Shown here piece after piece: positions 37,826 through 46,358 of a DNA stretch of 64,000 nt (position 1 is its first letter; the number at the start of each line of letters is the position of its first letter). Origin of the DNA: Nostoc sp. FACHB-280. GTDB taxonomy: Bacteria; Cyanobacteriota; Cyanobacteriia; Cyanobacteriales; Nostocaceae. The notes under the pieces were generated by a model. The model saw only the letters and a list, made by a program, of their open reading frames with translations, was not told the origin of the DNA and ran no database searches. A program made the translations under genes and the position numbers. The DNA lies in assembly GCF_014697615.1 (NCBI RefSeq), contig NZ_JACJSD010000001.1, forward strand, positions 62,001 to 126,000. Direction: 5' to 3'.

Positions 37826-39763
37826 ATGCCTGTAGAAAAAAATAACCAAAATCCTATCAAACCGCCAAGAGTGAGGCAGTTTGGTGGTAGTTTACTAATA
37901 CTACTGACTCTGTTATTACTGCTTAATTTTATTGTTCCTAGTTTCTTTGGGCCGCGATTGCCACAAGTGCCTTATAGTGACTTTGTGGCGCTAGTTCAGC
38001 AAGGTAAAGTAGACCGTGCTGTAGTAGGAGGCGATCGCATTGAGTATACGCTCAAAGGGCAGACTCCCGATGATAAAACTACTGAACAGGTATTTGCCAC
38101 CACGCCTGTAGCCTTAGATTTAGATTTACCGAAGATTCTGCGCGAGAATAAGGTTGAATTTGCTGCACCACTCCCAGACCAAAATGCTTGGATAGGGACT
38201 CTTTTGAGTTGGGTTGCACCCCCATTAATTTTCTTTGGGATTTGGGGCTTTTTAATTAATCGCCAAGGTGGTGGCCCGGCTGCACTCACTGTTGGTAAAA
38301 GCAAAGCCCGGATTTATTCTGAAGGTAGCACTGGGGTAAAATTCCCCGATGTGGCTGGAGTAGATGAAGCCAAAGTCGAACTCGAAGAAATAGTAGATTT
38401 CCTCAAAAATGCGACCAAATACACCAACTTAGGCGCGAAAATTCCTAAAGGTGTGTTGTTAGTCGGGCCTCCAGGTACAGGTAAAACATTACTAGCAAAA
38501 GCGATCGCAGGGGAAGCAGGGGTTCCTTTCTTCAGCATCTCTGGTTCCGAATTTATCGAATTATTCGTTGGTGTCGGTGCGGCGCGGGTACGCGACTTGT
38601 TTGAACAAGCCAAAAAACAAGCACCTTGTATTGTCTTCATCGATGAATTAGACGCATTAGGTAAATCTCGCGGTGGTGCGGGTGGATTTGTCGGCGGTAA
38701 CGATGAACGGGAACAAACCCTCAACCAATTACTTACCGAAATGGATGGTTTTGATGCCAACACAGGGGTAATTATCATCGCCGCCACCAACCGTCCCGAA
38801 GTTTTAGACCCCGCTTTGCGCCGTCCCGGACGCTTTGACCGTCAAGTAGTAGTTGATCGCCCTGATAAAATTGGTCGAGAAGCAATTCTCAAGGTTCATG
38901 CACGCAGCGTTAAATTGGCAGATGATGTTAACCTCGCCACCATCGCCATCAGAACTCCTGGTTTTGCTGGCGCAGACTTAGCCAACCTCGTCAACGAAGC
39001 CGCATTGTTAGCCGCAAGGCAAAATCGCCCCGCCGTGATTATGGCAGATTTCAACGAAGCGATCGAACGGGTGGTTGCAGGTTTAGAAAAACGCTCCCGT
39101 GTGCTTAACGAAACCGAGAAAAAGACCGTCGCTTATCACGAAGTTGGTCACGCCATCATTGGTGCATTGATGCCTGGGGCTGGTAAAGTTGAAAAAATCT
39201 CCGTAGTTCCCCGTGGTGTTGGTGCGTTGGGTTATACGATTCAAATGCCCGAAGAAGACCGCTTCTTGATGATTGAAGATGAAATTCGCGGTCGCATTGC
39301 TACCCTGTTGGGTGGACGTTCTGCTGAAGAAATCGTCTTTGGCAAAGTTTCCACAGGCGCGAGTGACGATATCCAAAAAGCCACCGACTTAGCCGAACGC
39401 TACGTTACCTTGTATGGAATGAGCGATAAACTTGGCCCTGTCGCCTTTGAAAAAACCCAACAGCAGTTTCTTGATGGTTACGGTAACGCCCGTCGCGCTA
39501 TTAGTCCCCAAGTCGCCCAAGAAATTGACCAAGAAGTCAAGCAAATAGTAGATAACGCTCATCATATTGCTTTGAGCATTCTGCAACAAAACCGCGACTT
39601 GCTAGAAGAAACCGCCCAAGAACTACTGCAAAGAGAAATTCTCGAAGGTACAGACTTGCGCGATCGCCTCAAACAAGCCAAAGCACCCGAAGACCTGTCA
39701 GAATGGTTACGTTCAGGAAATGTCTCACCCGATAAACCATTGATGCAATCTGTGTTGAATTAA
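37826..39763 (+). CDS. ftsH: ATP-dependent zinc metalloprotease FtsH
   Basis: 645 residues. Two N-terminal membrane helices ([17 protein letters not shown] and [18 protein letters not shown]) flank a lumenal/periplasmic loop. The AAA module has Walker A GPPGTGKT (214-221), Walker [12 protein letters not shown] and the SRH region [19 protein letters not shown]. The C-terminal zinc protease has HEVGH (438-442). FtsH hexamers degrade damaged membrane proteins; in cyanobacteria some paralogues drive photosystem II repair. Which of the four usual paralogues this is cannot be said confidently. AAGGAT precedes the ATG. Confidence 0.96.
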   Translation: MPVEKNNQNPIKPPRVRQFGGSLLILLTLLLLLNFIVPSFFGPRLPQVPYSDFVALVQQGKVDRAVVGGDRIEYTLKGQTPDDKTTEQVFATTPVALDLDLPKILRENKVEFAAPLPDQNAWIGTLLSWVAPPLIFFGIWGFLINRQGGGPAALTVGKSKARIYSEGSTGVKFPDVAGVDEAKVELEEIVDFLKNATKYTNLGAKIPKGVLLVGPPGTGKTLLAKAIAGEAGVPFFSISGSEFIELFVGVGAARVRDLFEQAKKQAPCIVFIDELDALGKSRGGAGGFVGGNDEREQTLNQLLTEMDGFDANTGVIIIAATNRPEVLDPALRRPGRFDRQVVVDRPDKIGREAILKVHARSVKLADDVNLATIAIRTPGFAGADLANLVNEAALLAARQNRPAVIMADFNEAIERVVAGLEKRSRVLNETEKKTVAYHEVGHAIIGALMPGAGKVEKISVVPRGVGALGYTIQMPEEDRFLMIEDEIRGRIATLLGGRSAEEIVFGKVSTGASDDIQKATDLAERYVTLYGMSDKLGPVAFEKTQQQFLDGYGNARRAISPQVAQEIDQEVKQIVDNAHHIALSILQQNRDLLEETAQELLQREILEGTDLRDRLKQAKAPEDLSEWLRSGNVSPDKPLMQSVLN

Positions 39764-39777
39764 ATAATTAAATCTGT

Positions 39778-39818
39778 GTGGTGCGTTGTCTTTTGCGACA
39801 ACGCACCATATTTTTTTA
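39778..39818 (+). terminator. Rho-independent terminator after ftsH
   Basis: TGGTGCGTTGTC pairs perfectly with GACAACGCACCA around TTTTGC and is followed by a T run, 15 bases after the stop. Confidence 0.9.
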
Positions 39819-39958
39819 GGATTTAAACCAAGTTTAATGTGAAGCTACACTAAATTAAATTCTAGATTCTTGGCGCTCTTGGTGGTTCGTAATACCCTAT
39901 TCTGAACTTCAAATCATTAACCGCAGATGGACGCAGATGAACGCGGATGAATTTTTTA

Positions 39959-40082
39959 AGGGATTTCCAAGAAATAAATTATCAAATCTTGTGGGGTGGG
40001 CTTCTAGCCCGCCCTTGGCTAGGGGCGGACAAGATGTCCACCCCACAAGAAAAATTGTATGTTTTTTTATTTGGAAGTCCCT
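39959..40082. repeat. 124-bp MITE-like element abutting xisI
   Basis: Outer inverted repeats AGGGATTTCCAAGAAATAAA and TTTATTTGGAAGTCCCT, plus an inner pair TCTTGTGGGGTGG / CCACCCCACAAGA. It is non-coding. Its right end supplies part of the stop codon of the xisI-like gene (TAG read on the minus strand at 40081-40083). Confidence 0.75.
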
Positions 40083-40416
40083 AAGCCACACCATAATCTG
40101 TGTACTGCCTTTTATAGGGAGGTTGCAGTCCCAAAACAATGTCATCTCTAGGAACACCCATCTTCACCAACTCTTCAGCCGGATTTTGATCCGTTAAATT
40201 CTGCTGAAGCCAGATTTTTCCATTTTTAATTTCCAAGTGGATAACACAACGATAAATGCGGTCAAATTGTTGCCAACCTACATTCATCCACTGATAATGA
40301 TCTCGTTCCGTATCAAAGATAAGTTGCGTTTCAACCTGCTCATCGGAAACATCGTCACTAGCATAATGAGTAAGCAAGGTCTGAATGTACTCGCGGTATT
40401 TAGCTATTTTATCCAT
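40081..40416 (-). CDS. xisI: XisI family protein (orphan)
   Basis: 111 residues from the ATG giving MDKIAKYREYIQTLL; the frame is open 18 codons further back through low-quality sequence. Typical XisI blocks are present: WMNVGWQQFDRIYRCVIHL, KIWLQQNLTD, ELVKMGVPRDDIVLGLQPP and the terminal YTDYGVA. XisI controls excision of the nifD/fdxN-type elements during heterocyst development together with XisH and XisF. Here no xisH precedes it, so it is one of the many solitary copies, whose role is unknown. A MITE abuts its 3' end. Confidence 0.88.
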   Translation of the reverse strand: MDKIAKYREYIQTLLTHYASDDVSDEQVETQLIFDTERDHYQWMNVGWQQFDRIYRCVIHLEIKNGKIWLQQNLTDQNPAEELVKMGVPRDDIVLGLQPPYKRQYTDYGVA

Positions 40417-40584
40417 TGCAATACAACCCACAACTTTTCCATCCCTACACCCTTTCACCCATACACCCACTCCCCACTTCCAACTCCCAGGTTACTGAGC
40501 GCAGCCGAAGTACACTCCCCATATTTCTTAATCCCCCGAACTCACGTAATATTTAAGTTGTAGCTGACCATCTAGAGGTTTAAC

Positions 40585-41865
40585 GTGGATACCATTGCTA
40601 TACCTGCTCTCGATCGCCCAGTGGATGCCACGGTAGAAATTCCTGGTTCTAAAAGTATTACTAATCGGGCATTACTTGTTGCTGCTTTGGCACAAGGCGA
40701 CTCAATTTTAGAAAATGCCTTATTTAGTGAAGACAGTGAATATTTTGCCAAATGTGTCGAAAATTTGGGCATTCCCATCACCTTAAATCCTGAATCAGCA
40801 CAGATGCAAGTGTCAGGAAAAGGTGGGGAAATTCCCGCAACCCAGGCGGATTTATTTGTCGGTTTAGCAGGTACAGCCGCGCGGTTTATCTCAGCTTTGG
40901 TGGTACTCGGTAACGGGGAATATCGCTTAGATGGTGTACCGAGAATGCGGGAAAGGCCGATGGGCGATATGTTAACCGTGTTCCAAACAGGCGGAACCAC
41001 CGTTAACTTTGAGGGTAATGCTGGTTATATGCCCTACACTATCTACAGTCAGCAATTTTCTGGTGGACATATTCGCATCAAAGCCAATCAAACTAGTCAA
41101 CAACTCTCAGCATTGCTAATGATTGCGCCTTATGCTCAACAAGACACAATTATTGAAGTGGAAGGCACACTAGTTTCTCAATCTTACGTGAAAATGACTT
41201 GTCGCCTCATGGCAGATTTTGGCGTAGAGGTGAATCAAGTTGGCGACAATCAATTTCATATCAAAGCGGGACAGCGTTACCAACCGCGACATTACACTAT
41301 CGAACCGGATGCGTCGAATGCGTCTTACTTTTTCGCTGCGGCTGCTGTGACTGGTGGACGGGTGCGGGTTAAGTATTTAACGAAGCAATCTTATCAAGGT
41401 GATATTCTGTGGCTGAATGTGCTGGAACAGATGGGTTGTCAAGTACGTGAGGCTGATGATTATATTGAATTGACTGGGCCAGAACAATTACAGGGTATCG
41501 ATATTGATATGAATGATATCTCTGACCTTGTACAAACATTAGGAGCGATCGCGCCTTTTGCCAATTCACCCGTTACCATCCGTAATGTCGAACATATCCG
41601 CTACAAAGAAACTGAACGTATTCATGCTGTGGTGACTGAATTGCGTCGCTTAGGTGTCAAGGTTGAAGAATTCCCCGATGGGTTAAAAGTCGAACCAAGT
41701 CCCATTACACCAGCCGCCATTGAAACTTATCACGATCATCGTATGGCTATGGCATTTGCTGTCACAGGCTTAAAGGTTCCTGGAATTGTAATTCAAGATC
41801 CCGGTTGTACAGCCAAAACCTTTCCCGACTACTTCACCCGATTCTTTAAAATGATTGAACAATAG
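40585..41865 (+). CDS. aroA: 3-phosphoshikimate 1-carboxyvinyltransferase (EPSP synthase)
   Basis: 426 residues, shikimate pathway. Markers are PGSKSITNRALLVAALA (shikimate-3-phosphate site), LFVGLAGTAARF (the LxLGxAGTAxRP-like block with a PEP-contact Arg), LDGVPRMRERPMGDM and HIRYKETERIHAV near the C-terminus. It catalyses transfer of enolpyruvyl from PEP to shikimate-3-phosphate. The GTG start is preceded by AGAGGTTT. MurA was considered, but the RYKETERI block and TAARF motif fit AroA. The Pro of the canonical TAxRP motif is Phe here, a visible deviation. Confidence 0.88.
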   Translation: MDTIAIPALDRPVDATVEIPGSKSITNRALLVAALAQGDSILENALFSEDSEYFAKCVENLGIPITLNPESAQMQVSGKGGEIPATQADLFVGLAGTAARFISALVVLGNGEYRLDGVPRMRERPMGDMLTVFQTGGTTVNFEGNAGYMPYTIYSQQFSGGHIRIKANQTSQQLSALLMIAPYAQQDTIIEVEGTLVSQSYVKMTCRLMADFGVEVNQVGDNQFHIKAGQRYQPRHYTIEPDASNASYFFAAAAVTGGRVRVKYLTKQSYQGDILWLNVLEQMGCQVREADDYIELTGPEQLQGIDIDMNDISDLVQTLGAIAPFANSPVTIRNVEHIRYKETERIHAVVTELRRLGVKVEEFPDGLKVEPSPITPAAIETYHDHRMAMAFAVTGLKVPGIVIQDPGCTAKTFPDYFTRFFKMIEQ

Positions 41866-41934
41866 CTGGCTAATATTGAGTTCCTACCTTAATCTTAACG
41901 ATAAGTATTTACGCCAACTGATAGGAGTTGCATC

Positions 41935-42381
41935 ATGTCTAATCTTAGAGAAGAAATGCCAGTGCTTGCACGTCACGAAGGCGATTGGGTAGGAACTTAT
42001 ACACTAGTAGATACGGAAGGCAAAATTTTAGATCAACATAACTCCCATTTAAGCTGTCAATTTCCCAATGACAGTCCAGATTCTTACTACCAAGTCAATC
42101 GCTACACCTGGGCTAATGGTAAACAAGAAGAACATCAATTTCCAGCTAAATATTGTGATAAAGCTATTTGGTTTGATACAGAACGCATCACAGGCAAAGC
42201 CTGGGAAATAGATGATTCTACTTTAATTTTGTGGTTTTCTTATAAGACAGTTCCAGACGCATACTTATATGAAATGATTCAAATTAGTCCAGATAACAAC
42301 TCTCGCGCCCGCACATGGCATTGGTTTAAAAATCACCAAATTTACCAGCGTACCCTCATTCAAGAACAAAGGGTTAGATAG
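41935..42381 (+). CDS. DUF3598-like (lipocalin-fold) protein
   Basis: 148 residues, probably an eight-stranded calycin-type barrel: MPVLARHEGDWVGTYTLVD near the start, then many short strands with Trp and Tyr (YTWANGKQEEHQF, AIWFDTERITGKAWEID, RTWHWFKNHQIYQRTLI). The opening HEGxWxGTY pattern is typical of DUF3598 proteins of cyanobacteria. Ligand and role unknown. TAGGAG lies upstream of the ATG. Confidence 0.72.
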   Translation: MSNLREEMPVLARHEGDWVGTYTLVDTEGKILDQHNSHLSCQFPNDSPDSYYQVNRYTWANGKQEEHQFPAKYCDKAIWFDTERITGKAWEIDDSTLILWFSYKTVPDAYLYEMIQISPDNNSRARTWHWFKNHQIYQRTLIQEQRVR

Positions 42382-42439
42382 TCATTTAAAGATTGAAACA
42401 TAGTTTAAATTTCAGGTGCGTTAAACTACGTTAATTCCC

Positions 42440-42570
42440 ATCTTGCACCAAACGAATGAAGTCGCGGTTCATCTTGCACACAGATAAAACCCTTAATTTC
42501 ACTTTAGTCCGCGTAGGCGGACTTCGTTTTTATAGCCGCGAATTCCATTCGTCGGGGCTAGATGCAAGAT
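42440..42570. repeat. Nested inverted-repeat element upstream of hisS
   Basis: Three arm pairs nest: ATCTTGCA / TGCAAGAT outermost, ACGAATG / CATTCGT, and CGCGG / CCGCG. A central hairpin AGTCCGC-GTAG-GCGGACT lies at 42506-42523. Non-coding; about 70 bases before the hisS ATG. Confidence 0.65.
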
Positions 42571-42639
42571 ATGTGTTAACGCACTATTTTATGACATAAT
42601 AGATAGTTCATTATATTTAAATTTAAATAGATTACACAA

Positions 42640-44031
42640 ATGGCTAAAACTGACAAAATTAACTTTTCTACTCCTAGTGGTTTTCCTGAATTTTTACCTA
42701 GTGAAAAACGCCTGGAATTATATTTACTAGATACCATCCGTAGAGTTTATGAAAGCTATGGATTTACACCCATAGAAACTCCTGCTGTAGAAAGGTTAGA
42801 AGTATTACAAGCAAAGGGTAATCAAGGCGACAATATTATTTATGGTATCGACCCAATCTTACCACCCAATCGCCAAGCCGAAAGAGATAAAGCTGGCGAA
42901 ACAGGTTCAGAAGCACGCGCTTTAAAATTTGACCAAACTGTTCCCTTAGCAGCGTATATTGCCCGTCACTTAAATGAATTAACTTTCCCATTTGCCCGTT
43001 ATCAAATGGATGTCGTATTTCGGGGAGAACGTGCTAAAGATGGACGTTTTCGCCAATTTCGTCAATGTGATATCGATGTAATTGCGCGGCGGGAACTCAG
43101 CTTATTATATGACGCGCAAATGCCAGCAATTATTACTGAAATATTTGAAGCAGTGAATATTGGTGACTTTTTAATTCGCATCAATAACCGTAAAATATTA
43201 ACTGGATTTTTCCAGTCATTAGGCATTGCTGAAACTCAAATTAAAACTTGTATTAGTATTATTGATAATCTAGAAAAAATTGGCGAAACTAAAGTCAAAC
43301 AAGAATTAGAAAAAGAAGGTATATCAGCAGAAAATACACAGAAGATTATTGATTTTATCAAAATTGACGGCAATGTTGATGAAGTATTAGATAAACTTAA
43401 ACACCTCTCACAAAACTTACCAACAGCCGAGCAATTTAGTTTAGGCGTTACAGAATTAGAAACAGTAATTACAGGTGTGCGTAACTTGGGAGTTCCCGAT
43501 AAACGTTTTTGTATTGATTTAGCGATCGCCCGTGGTTTAAATTACTATACAGGCACAGTTTACGAAACTACCCTCATCGGTCATGAGGCGTTAGGTAGTA
43601 TTTGTTCTGGCGGTAGATATGAAGAATTAGTTGGCATGTTTATCGGCGAGAAAATGCCGGGAGTGGGCATTTCTATTGGCTTGACTCGCTTAATTAGCAG
43701 ACTACTCAAAGCAGGGATTTTAAAGACTTTACCTGCAACACCAGCCCAAGTAGTAGTAGTCAATATGCAAGAAGATTTAATGCCGACTTATTTAAAAGTA
43801 TCCCAAAAGTTACGCCAAGCAGGTATTAATGTCATTACCAATTTTGAGAAACGCCCATTAGGTAAACAATTCCAAGCCGCAGATAAACAAGGAATTAGAT
43901 TTTGTGTAATCATCGGTACTGATGAAGCCGCCGCCCAAAAATCATCACTTAAAGATTTGCAAACAGGCGAACAAATAGAAGTAGCACTAGCAGATTTAGC
44001 TGGAGAAATTAAACATAGATTAGAGCTTTGA
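42640..44031 (+). CDS. hisS: Histidyl-tRNA synthetase
   Basis: A 463-residue class II synthetase. Motif 2 is FRGERAKDGRFRQFRQCD, the histidine-specific block is LAIARGLNYYTGTVYE, motif 3 is GVGISIGLTRLISRL, and a C-terminal anticodon-binding domain starts near residue 370 (QVVVVNMQEDLMPTYLKVS). It charges tRNA-His. The next two genes on the same strand, 18 bases on, encode a kinase and a Thg1-like enzyme, which also acts on tRNA-His in eukaryotes. Confidence 0.96.
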   Translation: MAKTDKINFSTPSGFPEFLPSEKRLELYLLDTIRRVYESYGFTPIETPAVERLEVLQAKGNQGDNIIYGIDPILPPNRQAERDKAGETGSEARALKFDQTVPLAAYIARHLNELTFPFARYQMDVVFRGERAKDGRFRQFRQCDIDVIARRELSLLYDAQMPAIITEIFEAVNIGDFLIRINNRKILTGFFQSLGIAETQIKTCISIIDNLEKIGETKVKQELEKEGISAENTQKIIDFIKIDGNVDEVLDKLKHLSQNLPTAEQFSLGVTELETVITGVRNLGVPDKRFCIDLAIARGLNYYTGTVYETTLIGHEALGSICSGGRYEELVGMFIGEKMPGVGISIGLTRLISRLLKAGILKTLPATPAQVVVVNMQEDLMPTYLKVSQKLRQAGINVITNFEKRPLGKQFQAADKQGIRFCVIIGTDEAAAQKSSLKDLQTGEQIEVALADLAGEIKHRLEL

Positions 44032-44049
44032 TTAACTGTTGAATTAACC

Positions 44050-44499
44050 GTGCAATTAATCATTTTTATTGGGATACAGGCAAGCGGAAAATCAACCTTC
44101 TACAGTCAAAGGTTTTCTGATACTCACATCAGAATCAACCTGGATATGCTCAAAACTAGACACCGGGAAAAGCGATTGATAGAAACTTGTCTGGAAATTG
44201 GTCAATCATTTGTTGTAGATAATACAAATCCTACACCTGAAGAGCGAGAACGCTACATTTTGTTAGCCAAGAATCAAGGATTTCAGATTACTGGCTATTA
44301 TTTTGAATCAAAAATTGCTGATTCAATTCAACGTAATCAAAACCGCAAACCGGAACAGCAGGTACCAGATAAAGGTATTAGAGGAACATACTCACGGCTG
44401 ATACTTCCCAAATATGAGGAAGGTTTTGACAAACTTTATTATGTTCGGTTAATACCAAAAGGAGAGTTTGCTGTACAGGAGTGGCTGAATGAAGTTTGA
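44050..44499 (+). CDS. Polynucleotide kinase-like P-loop protein
   Basis: 149 residues with P-loop GIQASGKST (residues 8-16), a DMLKTRHR segment and VVDNTNPTPEERERYI, the pattern of T4 Pnkp/zeta-type 5'-polynucleotide kinases and related ATPases that act on nucleic acid ends or nucleotides. The C-terminal QVPDKGIRGTYSRL resembles the lid region of these kinases. The GTG start lies 18 bases after hisS, and the gene overlaps the following Thg1-like gene by 11 bases, so the two are probably made together. A role in RNA end repair is inferred from this pairing. Confidence 0.75.
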   Translation: MQLIIFIGIQASGKSTFYSQRFSDTHIRINLDMLKTRHREKRLIETCLEIGQSFVVDNTNPTPEERERYILLAKNQGFQITGYYFESKIADSIQRNQNRKPEQQVPDKGIRGTYSRLILPKYEEGFDKLYYVRLIPKGEFAVQEWLNEV

Positions 44500-45154
44500 A
44501 GAGTTAGACACAAGACTGAGAATTTTTGAAACAGCCCACGATTTGTGTGTATTGCCAGGGCTATTTATGGTTGCTCGAATTGATGGGCGTAACTTTACTC
44601 GCTTGACAAAGGAAACTCACAAATTTGCGGCTCCCTTTGATCCTCAATTTCGAGATTACATGGTATCTACAGTAGAACACCTAATGAATTGTGGATTCCG
44701 GATCATTTATGGCTATACGCAAAGTGACGAAATCTCACTTCTATTCCACCGAGATGAGGAAAGTTTTAGTCGCAAATTGCGGAAACTCAACTCTATTTTG
44801 GCAGGAGAGGCAAGTGCAAAGCTTTCACTTCTACTCAATAGCATTGCCGCTTTTGATTGTCGAGTGTCACAACTTCCTACCTTAAATCTAGTAGTCGATT
44901 ACTTTCGCTGGCGGAATGAAGACGCTCATCGCAATGCCTTAAATGCTCACTGTTACTGGATGCTACGCAAAGCAGGTGAAAGTGCCGTAACTGCTACAGA
45001 AAAGCTTGATAGGCTTTCAGTCAGTGATAAAAATGAATTATTACTCATAAATATAATGGATAAAGAAGTATTAAAAGAAGCTCTGCAACTTGACTATCGA
45101 TTACGCTCAGAAATGTTGAATTATGACATAATTCAACATTTCTGCATTAAATGA
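44489..45154 (+). CDS. Thg1-like tRNA 3'-5' nucleotidyltransferase
   Basis: 221 residues with the Thg1 catalytic metal ligands Asp32 in VARIDGRNFTRLTK and Asp80-Glu81 in FRIIYGYTQSDEISLLF, and the conserved VVDYFRWRNEDAHRNALN and HCYWMLRK blocks. Bacterial Thg1-like proteins add nucleotides in the 3'-5' direction, mainly repairing truncated 5' ends of tRNAs. After DKNELL (about residue 189) the expected Phe/Asn/Trp-rich Thg1 C-terminus is not visible; the tail is unrelated and partly encoded by a 37-bp perfect palindrome. The enzyme may be truncated or may have a replaced C-terminus. Confidence 0.83.
   Translation: MKFEELDTRLRIFETAHDLCVLPGLFMVARIDGRNFTRLTKETHKFAAPFDPQFRDYMVSTVEHLMNCGFRIIYGYTQSDEISLLFHRDEESFSRKLRKLNSILAGEASAKLSLLLNSIAAFDCRVSQLPTLNLVVDYFRWRNEDAHRNALNAHCYWMLRKAGESAVTATEKLDRLSVSDKNELLLINIMDKEVLKEALQLDYRLRSEMLNYDIIQHFCIK
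45108..45144. repeat. 37-bp perfect palindrome at the 3' end of the Thg1-like gene
   Basis: CAGAAATGTTGAATTATG and its exact reverse complement are separated by one base. A related hairpin (AATGTTGAG / CTCAACATT) lies at 45246-45271. Together they bracket about 160 bases that include the end of the coding region. Confidence 0.8.
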
Positions 45155-45245
45155 TATTCATAATTGGTTTACCCATTGTTGCTACTGTACTTCACTAGAT
45201 TGATAAATGCTATAACACTTCAAATTTACATAGTTCAGAGTTAAA

Positions 45246-45271
45246 AATGTTGAGTTTATATGCTCAACATT
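45246..45271. repeat. Hairpin related to the 45108-45144 palindrome
   Basis: AATGTTGAG (45246-45254) pairs with CTCAACATT (45263-45271) around an 8-base loop; it shares the AATGTTGA core with the palindrome upstream. The remaining sequence up to the end of cysH holds no supported gene. Confidence 0.65.
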
Positions 45272-45460
45272 CTTAACTTGGAACTACAACAAAATGCAAA
45301 AGTGGTTAATTGTGTTCCTATTTCTCAGACTGAGAAAAGGCATAGCGAAATAGTTTTAGTCAATAATTTTAGTAAAAGAACAATGGTTGCCAAATCATCA
45401 AAAACAATTCTCAAATTTAGTAAGAGCGCAAAAACTTGCGCCCCTATAGTATGACTTGAC

Positions 45461-46198
45461 TTACGATTTTTGTAAGTTTCCTAGGTGTAGACCACACTCT
45501 TTAGCAGTAGATTCCTCCCACCACCAACGACCTTCGCGTTCGTGCTGATTTGGCAGAACTGGTCTAGTACAAGGTTCGCAACCAATACTAATAAAACCGC
45601 GTTCGTGTAATTTGTTGTAAGGTACATCTAAAGCGCGAATGTATTCCCATACCTGTGCAGAAGACCAGTTAGCTAAGGGGTTGAATTTAATTAACTGATG
45701 GTCTTCTGTCGAAAATGCAGTATCAACTTCAATGACGGGAATATGATTGCGGGTGCTGGGACTTTGGTCTTTACGCTGTCCTGTCACCCAAGCATCAAGA
45801 GTATTTAACTTGCGGCGCAGTGGTCTAACTTTGCGGATAGCACAGCATTCTTTGTGACCATCTTGATAAAAGCTGAACAATCCTTTTTCTTCTACCAAAG
45901 CTTGGACTTCTGCGGCATCAGGAAACATGACTTCTAGTTTAATGCCATAATGTTCTCTGACTTTATCTAACAACTGATATGTTTCTGGGTGCAAGCGCCC
46001 GGTATCGAGGGTAAAAACTCGAAAGTTTTTGGTAATTTTAGAAGCAATATCAATCAATACAACATCTTCAGCACCACTGAAAGAAATTGCCATGTTGTCA
46101 AAAGTGTCCAAGGCAAATTTGAGAATTTCTCTCGGTGATTTTTGGCTATATTCTGCTTCTAAAGCTGCAATATTTAAGTCCGTATGGGCGGCTACCAT
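45461..46198 (-). CDS. cysH: Adenylylsulfate/phosphoadenylylsulfate reductase
   Basis: 245 residues. The N-terminal substrate loop [14 protein letters not shown] and [13 protein letters not shown], the catalytic ECGLHLG (Cys235) near the C-terminus, and four extra Cys as CC (118-119) and CxxC (207, 210) are visible. The CC...CxxC set binds a [4Fe-4S] cluster and marks thioredoxin-dependent APS reductases (EC 1.8.4.10) rather than E. coli-type PAPS reductases, which lack it. It makes sulfite in assimilatory sulfate reduction. The sulfate transporter ATPase CysA is encoded 16 kb away in the same window. Confidence 0.93.
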   Translation of the reverse strand: MVAAHTDLNIAALEAEYSQKSPREILKFALDTFDNMAISFSGAEDVVLIDIASKITKNFRVFTLDTGRLHPETYQLLDKVREHYGIKLEVMFPDAAEVQALVEEKGLFSFYQDGHKECCAIRKVRPLRRKLNTLDAWVTGQRKDQSPSTRNHIPVIEVDTAFSTEDHQLIKFNPLANWSSAQVWEYIRALDVPYNKLHERGFISIGCEPCTRPVLPNQHEREGRWWWEESTAKECGLHLGNLQKS

Positions 46199-46358
46199 GT
46201 TTAAATGTTCTCTTCTCTCTGAACTTGAATTTTACCAATTTCAGATGCGGTTATACCAATTCTCGACCAAAACTTACGGAAATTACTCCAGATGTTGCGC
46301 CCAAACTGCAAGTTGCGATCGCTGTTACACTGCAATTATCTCACTCTAGCCAGACCCA

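Noticed and set aside
40585-41865. MurA as an alternative to AroA
   Set aside because: The SKSITNRALL, GTAARF and YKETERI blocks are EPSP synthase-like; MurA-specific blocks are absent.
45260-45454. Open frame of 64 codons after the Thg1-like gene
   Set aside because: No ribosome site, it starts in a hairpin, and the protein has no domain-like pattern; treated as non-coding.
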